From positions 248,001-312,000 of the forward strand of contig NZ_CP099397.1 of assembly GCF_021495345.1 (NCBI RefSeq): a DNA stretch of 64,000 nucleotides. Direction: 5' to 3'. Origin of the DNA: Pseudomonas hydrolytica (GTDB lineage: Bacteria > Pseudomonadota > Gammaproteobacteria > Pseudomonadales > Pseudomonadaceae). Of this stretch, positions 17,513-25,643 are shown one piece after another (the first letter of the stretch is position 1; every line of letters starts with the position of its first letter). A program made the translations under genes and the position numbers. Below the pieces are notes generated by a model. It was not told the DNA's origin. It saw only the letters and a program-made list of their open reading frames with translations, and searched no databases.

Positions 17513-19198
17513 TCAGCTTTGCGCCCACACGCGCGGCTCGTTGACATGCGGATTGGAGGCGACCCTGGGCGAGTTCTGGTTCATGGCATTGCTCAGGCCA
17601 TCCTTGGCGAAGTCCCTGGCCTGATCTTTGGCGTAGTCTTTCAAGCCATCCTTGGTGCCCTGAATCGCGGCATCCTTGAACTCTCGTTTCGCGGTTTCCT
17701 TGACCGTGTCCTTGGCCACCTCCTTCACGGTGTGCTGGGCGGCCTGCTTGGCCGCCTCCTTCGCTACGGTAGTCGCGGCGACCCGTCCTGCAGTCGCGGC
17801 CAGGGTGGCGGCGCCAGCGCCCGGAATCAGCATCATCACGCCGGAGGCGACATAGCTGAAGATTTCCAGAAACTTGAAGATACCGCCGCCCTTTTCCTTT
17901 TTCTGATCGGGTTGGGTTTCCTGCCCCATGTGCATATCGTTCTGCGCCGCAAGCGCCGCGCCGGTGGCGGGCTTGGCGAGCTGCGGTGGGCCCGCGACCT
18001 CGTTACTGCCTTTCTGCAGGAAGGCATTCAGGTCGCCCTTGCTGATGTTGCGGTCATTGGCCTTGTTGAAGAAATTGCCGCCGGCACCATGCTTGGCGTT
18101 GTCGAGCATGGAGAACAGCATCGAATTGGGCTGGCTCAGCAGGTTGGCGGCATCGCGAACCTCCTGGCTGTTTTGCGGGTCGTTGGCGATCTTGGCCAGT
18201 TTGTCCGGCTTGATGCCGCCGCCCTTGAAGAAGATGTCCTGGTTGTTCTTGAGCGTCTCCAGCGCCTTGCTCTCCTGGGGTGAGAGCTTGATGTTCTCGG
18301 TCGCCAGGTCGCACAGGCGATCGCGGGAGATCTTCGCCGAGGGATCATCCTTGCCGCTGAATTGCTGCCATTTGTCCGGGTTCTGGACAAAGAACTTCGC
18401 TGCGGCCGCGACCTGCGGCGGGCACTTGCCCATCGACTGGGAACCATCGGCGATCTTGCCGAGGGTCTCCAGATTGAGTTTCTTGGGCAGGCTTTCCGAG
18501 TACAGATACAGCTCGCGCATTGCATCGTTCTCGGTCATCTCCCGCGCGGCAGAACCGGGCGCAGCGTCGGAAGGCACGTAGTTGTGGGTGTAGGTTTCCG
18601 CCTTGGCGTCGGCGTACTGCCTGATCAACGGGTGCTGCTGCAGTTTCTGCACGTCCTTGGCGCTGATCTTGCCGTCCGTGCTTCCGGTCTTCGCCTGATC
18701 CAGAGCTTCGTAGTACGCGGGGTTCTTCAGCACCGCATCCAGCGCCTTTTTCGCATCCGTCGGTGTGTTGGGGTCGTCGCGCAGCTTTTCCAGGCCTTCG
18801 CGATCACGCGGCTTCTTTAGCAGGTTCTCGTTGCGCCCAAGGACCGAGACCACTTCCTCGAAGGGCATCTCATCGCTGCTCTCCTTTGCCGCCTCCGCCG
18901 CCATATTGCGCTGGGTGGCCGGTTGCGAGGCCGACTGGACTTCAGTGGCGCTCGGCGCAAACAGCCTCAGCACCGCCTCTCTCAATGCCGCCAGCCCCTG
19001 ACCGCGCAGGGTATCGCCGGCGGCAGCGGAGTGACTCGGCGTGGTCTGACTCTGACCTTGCGGCGCCCAAGAAACGCCACCGCCACCACAGGCAGATTGC
19101 CGCGGGTTCGCCGGTGCCTGGGGCTTTGCACACTCACGGGATGGCTCACGGCCGTCGAGCGCGGGAGGAATCGAATTCGAGAAACCTGAAACACGCAT
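17513..19198 (-). CDS. HrpK/NolX-type type III translocon/effector
   Basis: A 561-residue protein resembling the HrpK1 (P. syringae), HrpF (Xanthomonas) and NolX (Rhizobium) family of type III secretion translocon proteins. The first 130 residues are polar and Ser/Pro/Gln-rich with no signal peptide, as in type III substrates. The middle holds repeated acidic helix-loop motifs (TGSTDGKISAKDVQKL; FFNKANDRNISKGDLNAFL). A hydrophobic stretch lies at about 443-470 (FLEIFSYVASGVMMLIPGAG), followed by a repetitive amphipathic Lys/Asp-rich tail. The ATG at 19198 has a GAAGGA ribosome site. A hrp-box promoter stands 35 bp upstream. No other secretion genes are in the window. Confidence 0.8.
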   Translation of the reverse strand: MRVSGFSNSIPPALDGREPSRECAKPQAPANPRQSACGGGGVSWAPQGQSQTTPSHSAAAGDTLRGQGLAALREAVLRLFAPSATEVQSASQPATQRNMAAEAAKESSDEMPFEEVVSVLGRNENLLKKPRDREGLEKLRDDPNTPTDAKKALDAVLKNPAYYEALDQAKTGSTDGKISAKDVQKLQQHPLIRQYADAKAETYTHNYVPSDAAPGSAAREMTENDAMRELYLYSESLPKKLNLETLGKIADGSQSMGKCPPQVAAAAKFFVQNPDKWQQFSGKDDPSAKISRDRLCDLATENIKLSPQESKALETLKNNQDIFFKGGGIKPDKLAKIANDPQNSQEVRDAANLLSQPNSMLFSMLDNAKHGAGGNFFNKANDRNISKGDLNAFLQKGSNEVAGPPQLAKPATGAALAAQNDMHMGQETQPDQKKEKGGGIFKFLEIFSYVASGVMMLIPGAGAATLAATAGRVAATTVAKEAAKQAAQHTVKEVAKDTVKETAKREFKDAAIQGTKDGLKDYAKDQARDFAKDGLSNAMNQNSPRVASNPHVNEPRVWAQS

Positions 19199-19232
19199 CG
19201 TCGTAATCCTTCGCTGGGTAGCCTGTTGCCGC

Positions 19233-19260
19233 TGAGTGGCGATCAGCCGCCTGCGGTTCC
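19233..19260 (-). promoter_or_regulatory. hrp box (HrpL-type promoter)
   Basis: Reading the minus strand, GGAACC is followed after exactly 15 bases by CCACTCA. This matches the HrpL consensus GGAACC-N15/16-CCACNNA at every fixed position. It ends 35 bp before the start codon of the HrpK-like gene, on the same strand. Confidence 0.8.
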
Positions 19261-19386
19261 ACGACAGGTGAGATCGGTCGCACATCACCGCTGAAAGTGC
19301 TTACGCGACCCAAACGAAAGACGAGTGCCAGTAGACCTAGGCAGAGATGACGAGGAAAGGACAGCCAGCGCGGCTGCAGAACGAGA

Positions 19387-19414
19387 CACGGCCAGCTACG
19401 CGTAGCTGGCCGTG
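19387..19414. terminator. 28-bp perfect palindrome, probable gabT terminator
   Basis: Each half reads CACGGCCAGCTACG, with no loop bases. It lies about 48 bp past the gabT stop. On the minus strand it is followed by GTCTCGTTCTG, only weakly T-rich. It could also insulate the HrpK-like gene from gabT read-through. Confidence 0.6.
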
Positions 19415-19461
19415 CAGGAGAACAGTGCGGACACGCCAGGGCGGCGTGCCCGCTATCGGGC

Positions 19462-20742
19462 TCAGGCCAGTTCGTCGAAGCACTCGGCGACGATGGCGAT
19501 GCCTTTTTCCAGCTGCGCGTCCGGGATGGTAACGGGCATCAGGAAGCGGATGACGTTGTAGTAGGTGCCGCACGACAGCAGGATCAGGCCCTTCTCGCGC
19601 GCACGGGCGACGATCTTGCCCACCAGCTCGGCCGCCGGCTTGCTGTGGTCGCCGCCTTCGAACAGCTCGATGGCGACCATCGAACCCAGGCCACGTACGT
19701 CACCAATCACCTTGTGCTTCTCGGCGATGGTCTTGAGGCCGGCCTTGAGCTTCTCGCCCACGGCCTGGCTGCGCTCCAGCAGTTTCTCCTCGTCGAACAC
19801 CTTGAGCACGGCCAGGGCCGCGGCGCAGGCGATCGGGCTGCCGGCGTAGGTGCCGCCCAGGCCACCGGGGGCGATCTTGTCCATGATCTCGGCCTTGCCG
19901 CACACGCCGGAGATCGGGAAGCCGCCGCCGACGGACTTGGCGAAGGTGGTCAGGTCCGGTACCACGCCCAGTTGTTCGGTGGCGAAGAAGGTGCCGGTAC
20001 GGCCCGCGCCGGTCTGCACTTCGTCAGCGATCAGGAGGATGCCGTGCTGGTCGCACAGGGCGCGCAGGCGCTGCATGAAGGCCGGGGAGTTGACGTAGAA
20101 ACCGCCCTCGCCCTGCACCGGCTCGATGATGATCGCGGCGATGTCCTGCGGCTGCGCGTCGTTCTTGAAGATGCGCTCGATGCTGGCGATGGACTCGTCC
20201 TCGCTCACGCCATGCAGCGGGCACGGTGCCTGGGCGCGGTACACGCCAGCGGGCATCAGGCCCATGCCGGCGGAGTACGGTACCACCTTGCCGGTCAGCG
20301 ACAGGGTCATCATGGTGCGGCCGTGGTAGGCGCCGGTGAAGGCGATCACGCCGGCGCGGCCGGTGGCGGCGCGGGCGATCTTCACGGCGTTCTCGACGGC
20401 CTCGGAGCCGGAGGTGACCAGCAGGGTCTTCTTGGCGAAGTTGCCCGGCACGCGCTTGGCGATTTCTTCGCACAGCTCGATGTAGGGCTCGTAGGCCAGC
20501 ACCTGGAAGCAGGTGTGCGACAGCTTGGTCAGCTGCTCCTGAACAGCGGCGACCACCTTCGGATGCAGGTGGCCGGTGTTCAGCACGGCGATACCGCCGG
20601 CGAAGTCGATGTACTCGCGGCCTTCGACGTCCCACACGGTGGCGTTCTCGGCGCGCTCGGCGACGATCGGGTGGATCTGGCCGACACCGCGCGGTACGGC
20701 GGCGGCACGGCGTTGCAGCAGGGATTCGTTGGTCTTGCTCAT
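19462..20742 (-). CDS. gabT: 4-aminobutyrate aminotransferase
   Basis: A 426-residue class III PLP aminotransferase that converts GABA and 2-oxoglutarate to succinate semialdehyde and glutamate. The signature region LLIADEVQTGAGRTG and the cofactor lysine segment FAKSVGGGFPISGV are intact, and the sequence from MSKTNESLLQRR onward matches the Pseudomonas GabT type. The ATG at 20742 was chosen over an upstream in-frame start because family members begin there. It lies 139 bp downstream of gabD on the same strand, giving the complete GABA shunt. Confidence 0.95.
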   Translation of the reverse strand: MSKTNESLLQRRAAAVPRGVGQIHPIVAERAENATVWDVEGREYIDFAGGIAVLNTGHLHPKVVAAVQEQLTKLSHTCFQVLAYEPYIELCEEIAKRVPGNFAKKTLLVTSGSEAVENAVKIARAATGRAGVIAFTGAYHGRTMMTLSLTGKVVPYSAGMGLMPAGVYRAQAPCPLHGVSEDESIASIERIFKNDAQPQDIAAIIIEPVQGEGGFYVNSPAFMQRLRALCDQHGILLIADEVQTGAGRTGTFFATEQLGVVPDLTTFAKSVGGGFPISGVCGKAEIMDKIAPGGLGGTYAGSPIACAAALAVLKVFDEEKLLERSQAVGEKLKAGLKTIAEKHKVIGDVRGLGSMVAIELFEGGDHSKPAAELVGKIVARAREKGLILLSCGTYYNVIRFLMPVTIPDAQLEKGIAIVAECFDELA

Positions 20743-20881
20743 GGTGTCCTCATGGCCGTCCCCGGCGGGTGATCGATTCAGCATGCGATGATCGACTGAA
20801 CCGGGCCGCAAGGGACTCAATAGGGTTACGACTTACAACCGGGGCGCCGCACGCTCTTTCGCACCTTGCCCCGTCTTGGCA

Positions 20882-22333
20882 TCAGATGCCGCCCAGGCAC
20901 ATGTACTTGATCTCGAGATAGTCTTCGATCCCGTACTTGGAGCCTTCGCGGCCCAGGCCGGAAGCCTTCACGCCGCCGAACGGCGCGACTTCGTTGGAGA
21001 TCAGGCCGGTGTTGATGCCCACCATGCCGTACTCCAGCGCCTCGGCCACGCGGAACACGCGGCCCAGGTCGCGGGCATAGAAGTAGGAGGCCAGGCCGAA
21101 CTCGGTATCGTTGGCCATGGCGATCACCTCGGCCTCGTCCTTGAAGCGGAACAGCGGCGCCAGCGGGCCGAAGGTTTCTTCCTTGGCCACGGCAGCGGTT
21201 TTCGGCACGTCCACCAGAATGGTCGGTTCGAAGAAGGTGCCACCCAGGGCATGCGGCTTGCCGCCCAGGGCCAGCTTGGCGCCCTTGTTCACCGCATCGG
21301 CGATGTGCTCCTGCACCTTGGCCACGGCCTTCTCGTCGATCAGCGGGCCGGTGGTGGTGCCATCTTCCAGACCGTTGCCGATCTTCAGCTTGGATACAGC
21401 GGCGATCAGCTTCTCGGCGAAGGCGTCGTAGACGCCGTCCTGCACGTAGATACGGTTGGCGCAGACGCAGGTCTGGCCGTTGTTGCGGTACTTGGAGATC
21501 AGCGCGCCTTCGACGGCGGCATCCAGATCGGCGTCATCGAAGACGATGAACGGCGCGTTGCCGCCCAGCTCCAGCGACACCTTCTTGATGTCCTGGGCGC
21601 ATTCGGCCATCAGCTGGCGACCGATCTCGGTCGAGCCGGTGAAGGACAGCTTGCGCACGATGGGGTTGCTGGTCAGCTCGCCACCCACTTCGCCGGCGCT
21701 GCCGGTGACCACGCTCAGCACACCTTTCGGGATGCCGGCGCGCTCGGCCAGCTCGACCAGGGCCAGGGCGGAGAACGGCGTCTGCGAAGCCGGCTTGATC
21801 ACCATGGTGCAACCGGCGGCCAGTGCCGGGCCGGCCTTGCGGGTGATCATCGCGGCGGGGAAGTTCCACGGGGTGATGGCGGCGGTGACGCCGATCGGCT
21901 GCTTGATCACGATCAGGCGCTTGTCCGGCTGGTGACCGGGGATCACGTCGCCGTAGACGCGCTTGGCTTCCTCGGCGAACCACTCGATGAAGGAGGCGGC
22001 ATAGGCGATCTCGCCCTTGGCTTCGGCCAGCGGCTTGCCCTGCTCCAGGGTCATCAGGCGACCGAGGTCATCCTGGTTCTCCATCAGCAACTCGAACCAG
22101 CGGCGCAGCTTGTTGGCGCGCTCCTTGGCAGTCAGTGCACGCCAGGCCGGCAGCGCCTTCTCGGCGGCCTCGATGGCACGGCGCGTCTCGGCACGGCCCA
22201 TCTTCGGCACATGACCGATGATCTCACCGGTGGCCGGGTTGTTCACGGCGATGGTCTGACCGCTGTCGGAGTCCAGCCACTGGCCATCGATATAGGCCTG
22301 TTGGCGCAGCAGCTGGGGGTCTTTCAGTTGCAT
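20882..22333 (-). CDS. gabD: Succinate-semialdehyde dehydrogenase (NADP+)
   Basis: A 483-residue aldehyde dehydrogenase that oxidises succinate semialdehyde to succinate. The catalytic cysteine sits in NNGQTCVCANRIYVQ, the general base in SLELGGNAPFIVFDDAD, and ITPWNFP and FTGSTEIGR form the cofactor site. The CVC arrangement matches the second cysteine of GabD enzymes. The start MQLKDPQLLRQQAYIDG is standard for GabD; a frame eight residues longer exists. It forms a unit with gabT. Confidence 0.95.
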   Translation of the reverse strand: MQLKDPQLLRQQAYIDGQWLDSDSGQTIAVNNPATGEIIGHVPKMGRAETRRAIEAAEKALPAWRALTAKERANKLRRWFELLMENQDDLGRLMTLEQGKPLAEAKGEIAYAASFIEWFAEEAKRVYGDVIPGHQPDKRLIVIKQPIGVTAAITPWNFPAAMITRKAGPALAAGCTMVIKPASQTPFSALALVELAERAGIPKGVLSVVTGSAGEVGGELTSNPIVRKLSFTGSTEIGRQLMAECAQDIKKVSLELGGNAPFIVFDDADLDAAVEGALISKYRNNGQTCVCANRIYVQDGVYDAFAEKLIAAVSKLKIGNGLEDGTTTGPLIDEKAVAKVQEHIADAVNKGAKLALGGKPHALGGTFFEPTILVDVPKTAAVAKEETFGPLAPLFRFKDEAEVIAMANDTEFGLASYFYARDLGRVFRVAEALEYGMVGINTGLISNEVAPFGGVKASGLGREGSKYGIEDYLEIKYMCLGGI

Positions 22334-22679
22334 GGCAGTCTCCTTCAGTTCCGACACCCGGGCGTCGGCGTAAAGTCGTTGGAGTCACGGGCAGAACCCG
22401 CAAGGCTGGACAGCGAGCCGTGCGAGGGCCTGGTAATGGTTTCAGAGCCGTTGAACGTGCGGGGGTTCAGAATGACCGAACGCGCCGTTTGAAATCTCAA
22501 ACGAATCCTAGGGTCGAAGGGGGCAAAGGGCAATAGCCTGTTCGAAAAAACAGACGAAAAATTCAGCGCCATGATGCACCGCTACAGGGGCCGTAGGGTT
22601 TTGCACGAGCGTTCAATATCGCGAACGCCCCTGAGCGTGGACGCCCAAGGCCGAGATGCGTATGATTGCGCCCCGCAAC
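22334..22679. other. gabD upstream region and tRNA leader
   Basis: About 346 bp with no supported gene. It must hold the gabD promoter, which I could not pin down, and at its right end the tRNA promoter described separately. Confidence 0.5.
22638..22666 (+). promoter_or_regulatory. Sigma-70 promoter of the disrupted tRNA-Arg
   Basis: TGGACG (-35 like) and TATGAT (-10) are separated by 17 bp. Transcription would start about 7 bp before the tRNA 5' end. After island insertion this promoter points at the 5' half gene and, 103 bp on, the intact replacement tRNA. Confidence 0.65.
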
Positions 22680-22722
22680 GCATCCGTAGCTCAGCTGGAT
22701 AGAGTACTGCCCTCCGAAGGCA
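22680..22722 (+). pseudogene. 5' half of disrupted tRNA-Arg(CCG)
   Basis: The sequence runs from the acceptor strand GCATCCG through the D arm (GCTCAGCTGGATAGAGT) and the anticodon loop CTCCGAA, then leaves tRNA sequence after GGCA. No T arm or 3' acceptor strand follows. The matching 3' half is at 44792-44838, whose CGGATGC pairs with this GCATCCG. Confidence 0.92.
22710..22722. other. Left attachment core of island
   Basis: CCCTCCGAAGGCA, identical to 44792-44804. It covers the anticodon loop and 3' side of the anticodon stem. Confidence 0.85.
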
Positions 22723-22782
22723 ATACTCATCGAGTTGAGAAGGGTGTCAGCTAATGGTCAAATAGACCGCCGCAACATATAC

Positions 22783-22859
22783 GCACCAGTAGCTCAGCTG
22801 GATAGAGTACCGCCCTCCGAAGGCGGGGGTCGTGGGTTCGAATCCCGCCTGGTGCGCCA
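22783..22859 (+). tRNA. tRNA-Arg(CCG), island-borne
   Basis: A complete 77-nt cloverleaf with encoded CCA. The acceptor GCACCAG pairs with CTGGTGC; the D arm is identical to that of the broken gene; the anticodon stem CCGCC/GGCGG encloses loop CTCCGAA (anticodon CCG, reading CGG); the T arm is GTGGG-TTCGAAT-CCCGC. Compared with the broken host gene, changes in the acceptor and anticodon stems are compensatory, so the fold is preserved. It lies 60 bp inside the island. Confidence 0.95.
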
Positions 22860-23358
22860 TATCTGATTGATTTATCAGGAATTCTATAAGAGTCGATAAA
22901 TCAACCTGCTCTCATCCTAGTTGCGCTTTGAATTCAAACAGCCCTGCTTGAAGCGAAAAATGAGCACTGCCTGAACAGCTCGATTTAGGTTGATTTTCCG
23001 GCTGTGCCAATTCTGTGCCTAAACCGTGCCTCCAAGTCTGGCCCGCCCGTTCGGCGCATCAGAATTTTGAGTACTAGTCATAAGCTGGAGTCTAGGCTGC
23101 AACTCGTTACTGAGCTGAGAGCAACCACTTATTGCATGGCTACATTCGCTCGACTGGTAGAAGGCGAGTTGCCTTGTTCGCTGCTCCAGCAGCTCTGAGA
23201 GAAGTACGATAGCAAACGACCGACGTTCATATATGGCCAGGCAAGCCACCTCAAATGATACGGCCGCAGCCGGATCGAACCAAGCCTGTTTTGATAGGCA
23301 AGCTTTCGGCTCTGCTTTAGTGTCCACACCGTCCCGTGGAAAATTGAGCCTACATAAA
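22860..23358. other. Island left region without recognised gene
   Basis: An inverted repeat just after the tRNA (TTGATTTATC and its near complement GATAAATCAA, 22866-22903) could end the tRNA transcript. The remainder, AT-richer than the chromosome, holds no frame I can support, apart from a possible N-terminal extension of the next gene from an ATG at 23233. Confidence 0.5.
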
Positions 23359-24888
23359 ATGTCATTCCTGCGAAACGCATCTAAAGCATGCATGCGTGTG
23401 GTGTTTCGCTTACTGGTCGATAGGTCGCTGCAGCCCAGGCCTACGAAAGGAAACCTGCACATTCTTATCCCTCGCTGGGATGCCAAGCTGGGCGACTCTA
23501 TCGTTTCATCCTTCTTCTTTCGAGAGGCTCGCAAACTCAATGCCCGCGTGACCGTTCTGACGGTCGTAGAGCTTGCCCAGATGCACGCGCTGGACTTTGG
23601 TGTGGATCAGGTCGTGATCACGAACGCCAACCCCGGATTACTCGAACTTCGTCGCCTGGCGCAGCAGATTGGAAAGGTCGATGTCGTGGTGCATCTTGTA
23701 GGGAGAATCCAGCCTGCGGAGATCCTGTTTCTGCGATTGCTGCGCCCGGCCCGCGTGTACTCTCTCGATGACCGTTTACGCTGCGTCAATCGCAAGTTCG
23801 GTGAAACAACTGCCGGTCTCGACATGGCCGAGCGCTACCGACGCGTGCTTTTGGACTTGGGTGCATGCATGGTCGATAGGAAGTACATCATTCCCCTTCC
23901 TGACACGATGCCGAACGCCACCTCCGCCCCGAGAATCCTATTCAACCCCTACGCCAGCCGCCCAGATAAAAGCTTGGCCTTCGACCGATCCGTGAGTTTA
24001 CTACACGCCGTCGCCGACGCTTATCCAGCCTGGTCTGTCGGCATCCTATGCAGCCCCGCGACCCGAGAGGATGCGCTGTGTATGGAAGTCGCGGCGGCTA
24101 GACGAAACGTGCGCGTCGTCCATGGGCTGGCATCCCCCAAGGATGCCGCCGGGTACATCCGCTGCGCACAGGTCGTGGTCAGTGTCGACACGGCAATCGT
24201 TCACTTGGCGGTCGGCCTAGAAACCAAGCTGGTGGCAATCTACCCAGCCATGGCTGAACAAGCCAACCCGTGGCTGCCCCCACCTTCTCCTTTGACTCGG
24301 GTCGTCTATAGCCAGCAACACACTGGTCAGATTCGGCGCACCGGCAAGAAGGACATGAATGCGTTCTCAATAGAGACTCTGTTGTACAACCTTCACGAGT
24401 TGTTGGCCACTACACCCGAAACTGAGCAACTCCATTCGCTCAGAGCGCGGATAGTGCCCGGTCTGGGCGTCGCGCAGGGAACCCTCGCTCGCCAGTTGCC
24501 ACTGATCAGCAAGGACTTCCCCGAAGTCGCAGACTGTCACCCAGGGACCATAAACTTGGAGCTTGAATGTCCTCTCGAAGTGACGCAGCCCGACCATCGC
24601 ACTGCTCCGCTCGCCTGGACTCCTAGCGGACGGACGACAGAAGTATTCGACCTGGTACGCATTGAGCTCGAGTTCGGTCCATTACCAACGCGCGTGCCCG
24701 CATGGTTGTACGTTGCCCACGCCTCCCCTCACCGCGGCACACCGACTGTTCATGAGGTGATAGCCCAGCAGTTAAACCTGAGCGAGGTCCGTGAATGTCA
24801 GATTCATCTGCGCGCAAGCGCTGTAACGCTGACACTCCCAGATCAACTAACGGCACCCATCAGCCGCTCGCTCTCTCCTAGCCAATAG
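23359..24888 (+). CDS. Glycosyltransferase family 9 with extra C-terminal domain
   Basis: A protein of 509 residues (551 from an ATG at 23233). The first 350 residues are a heptosyltransferase-like GT9 fold: NLHILIPRWDAKLGDSIVSS at the start and, in the C-lobe, HGLASPKDAAGYIRCAQVVVSVDTAIVHLAVGLE, the usual sugar-nucleotide site. The last ~140 residues are unrelated to GT9. They hold GLGVAQGTLARQLP, then KDFPEVADCHPGTINLELEC, which resembles the cradle-loop barrel of archaeal CTP-dependent riboflavin kinase. The gene converges on, and overlaps by 46 bp, the glycosyltransferase gene of the opposite-strand operon. Sugar acceptor unknown. Confidence 0.75.
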   Translation: MSFLRNASKACMRVVFRLLVDRSLQPRPTKGNLHILIPRWDAKLGDSIVSSFFFREARKLNARVTVLTVVELAQMHALDFGVDQVVITNANPGLLELRRLAQQIGKVDVVVHLVGRIQPAEILFLRLLRPARVYSLDDRLRCVNRKFGETTAGLDMAERYRRVLLDLGACMVDRKYIIPLPDTMPNATSAPRILFNPYASRPDKSLAFDRSVSLLHAVADAYPAWSVGILCSPATREDALCMEVAAARRNVRVVHGLASPKDAAGYIRCAQVVVSVDTAIVHLAVGLETKLVAIYPAMAEQANPWLPPPSPLTRVVYSQQHTGQIRRTGKKDMNAFSIETLLYNLHELLATTPETEQLHSLRARIVPGLGVAQGTLARQLPLISKDFPEVADCHPGTINLELECPLEVTQPDHRTAPLAWTPSGRTTEVFDLVRIELEFGPLPTRVPAWLYVAHASPHRGTPTVHEVIAQQLNLSEVRECQIHLRASAVTLTLPDQLTAPISRSLSPSQ

Positions 24889-25643
24889 CCACGATCAGCC
24901 TCTATGTGCAGGAACAATTTGGCCAGCAAGGTACCGCCAGAGAGAAACTCTTCAACAGACTCCATACGCTTGGCCGTGCGCCGAAAATAGGTGTTGTAGA
25001 GCTTGAGCATGGCTGCATCTCTCACAAGAAAATTTACAACGCTGACATCCCGGCGACGCATCACCTCACAGCTTGCGAAGTTGTACCGTGGATGATAGCC
25101 GGGGTCGACGACATCTCCGGCAATAGGCACCAACTCGTCAGCAAATTGCGCCACGATGTCCTTGATACGCCCAGGATTACCCCACTCATGGGCACCTCCT
25201 TCCAGTCCAGTAGCCAATGCGCGGGCAAGCAGGGGGTTTCCCGGTTGGGACGCGAAAATACATTCACTATGCCAATGCAGCTTATGACTGAGGCCTGCCG
25301 GAAACAGCGAGTTGGTTGGGTCGCGCAAGAACAGTGTGTCCGCATCCACCCACGCGCCTCCATATCGATGGACGAAGGCCATGCGGATGAAGTCGCTCTT
25401 GGCAACTATGGCCTCGACCCCCTCCGCCAGAGTAAATGGCAACGGTTCAAAGGCCCATGGCTTAGCAAGGATTCGAGGGTCGATCAAGTCCGGGACTGTC
25501 CGTGGTGTAAGCAATTGAAAGCGCTCACCCAGGGCTCTACGCATCGAGACCAATGCCAGCGCGACATAGGCTGGCATGACCTGCCCAGGGGCATTTTCCC
25601 AATAGCTCACATATCGAACGGGACCATGAAGGCAGCTGTTCAC
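24843..25643 (-). CDS. Glycosyltransferase, capsular-polysaccharide/GT32-like
   Basis: About 266 residues from a GTG that overlaps the upstream stop by four bases (GTGA); an ATG at 25724 would add 27 residues inside the previous gene. VRYVSYWENAPG at the start and SDFIRMAFVHRYGGAWVDADTLFL (DxD motif) define a GT-A, DxD sugar transferase like Och1 and capsular-synthesis proteins. No membrane segment is evident. It is the last gene of the radical SAM operon, so it probably adds a sugar to the product of that pathway. Confidence 0.75.
   Translation of the reverse strand: MNSCLHGPVRYVSYWENAPGQVMPAYVALALVSMRRALGERFQLLTPRTVPDLIDPRILAKPWAFEPLPFTLAEGVEAIVAKSDFIRMAFVHRYGGAWVDADTLFLRDPTNSLFPAGLSHKLHWHSECIFASQPGNPLLARALATGLEGGAHEWGNPGRIKDIVAQFADELVPIAGDVVDPGYHPRYNFASCEVMRRRDVSVVNFLVRDAAMLKLYNTYFRRTAKRMESVEEFLSGGTLLAKLFLHIEADRGYWLGESERLMGAVS

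Noticed and set aside
20876..22492. A 538-codon plus-strand frame opposite gabD.
   Set aside because: Antisense shadow of a complete gabD; no domain recognisable.
22680..22760. A second functional tRNA-Arg at the left junction.
   Set aside because: Sequence leaves the tRNA after the anticodon stem; there is no T arm or acceptor 3' strand for 60 bp.
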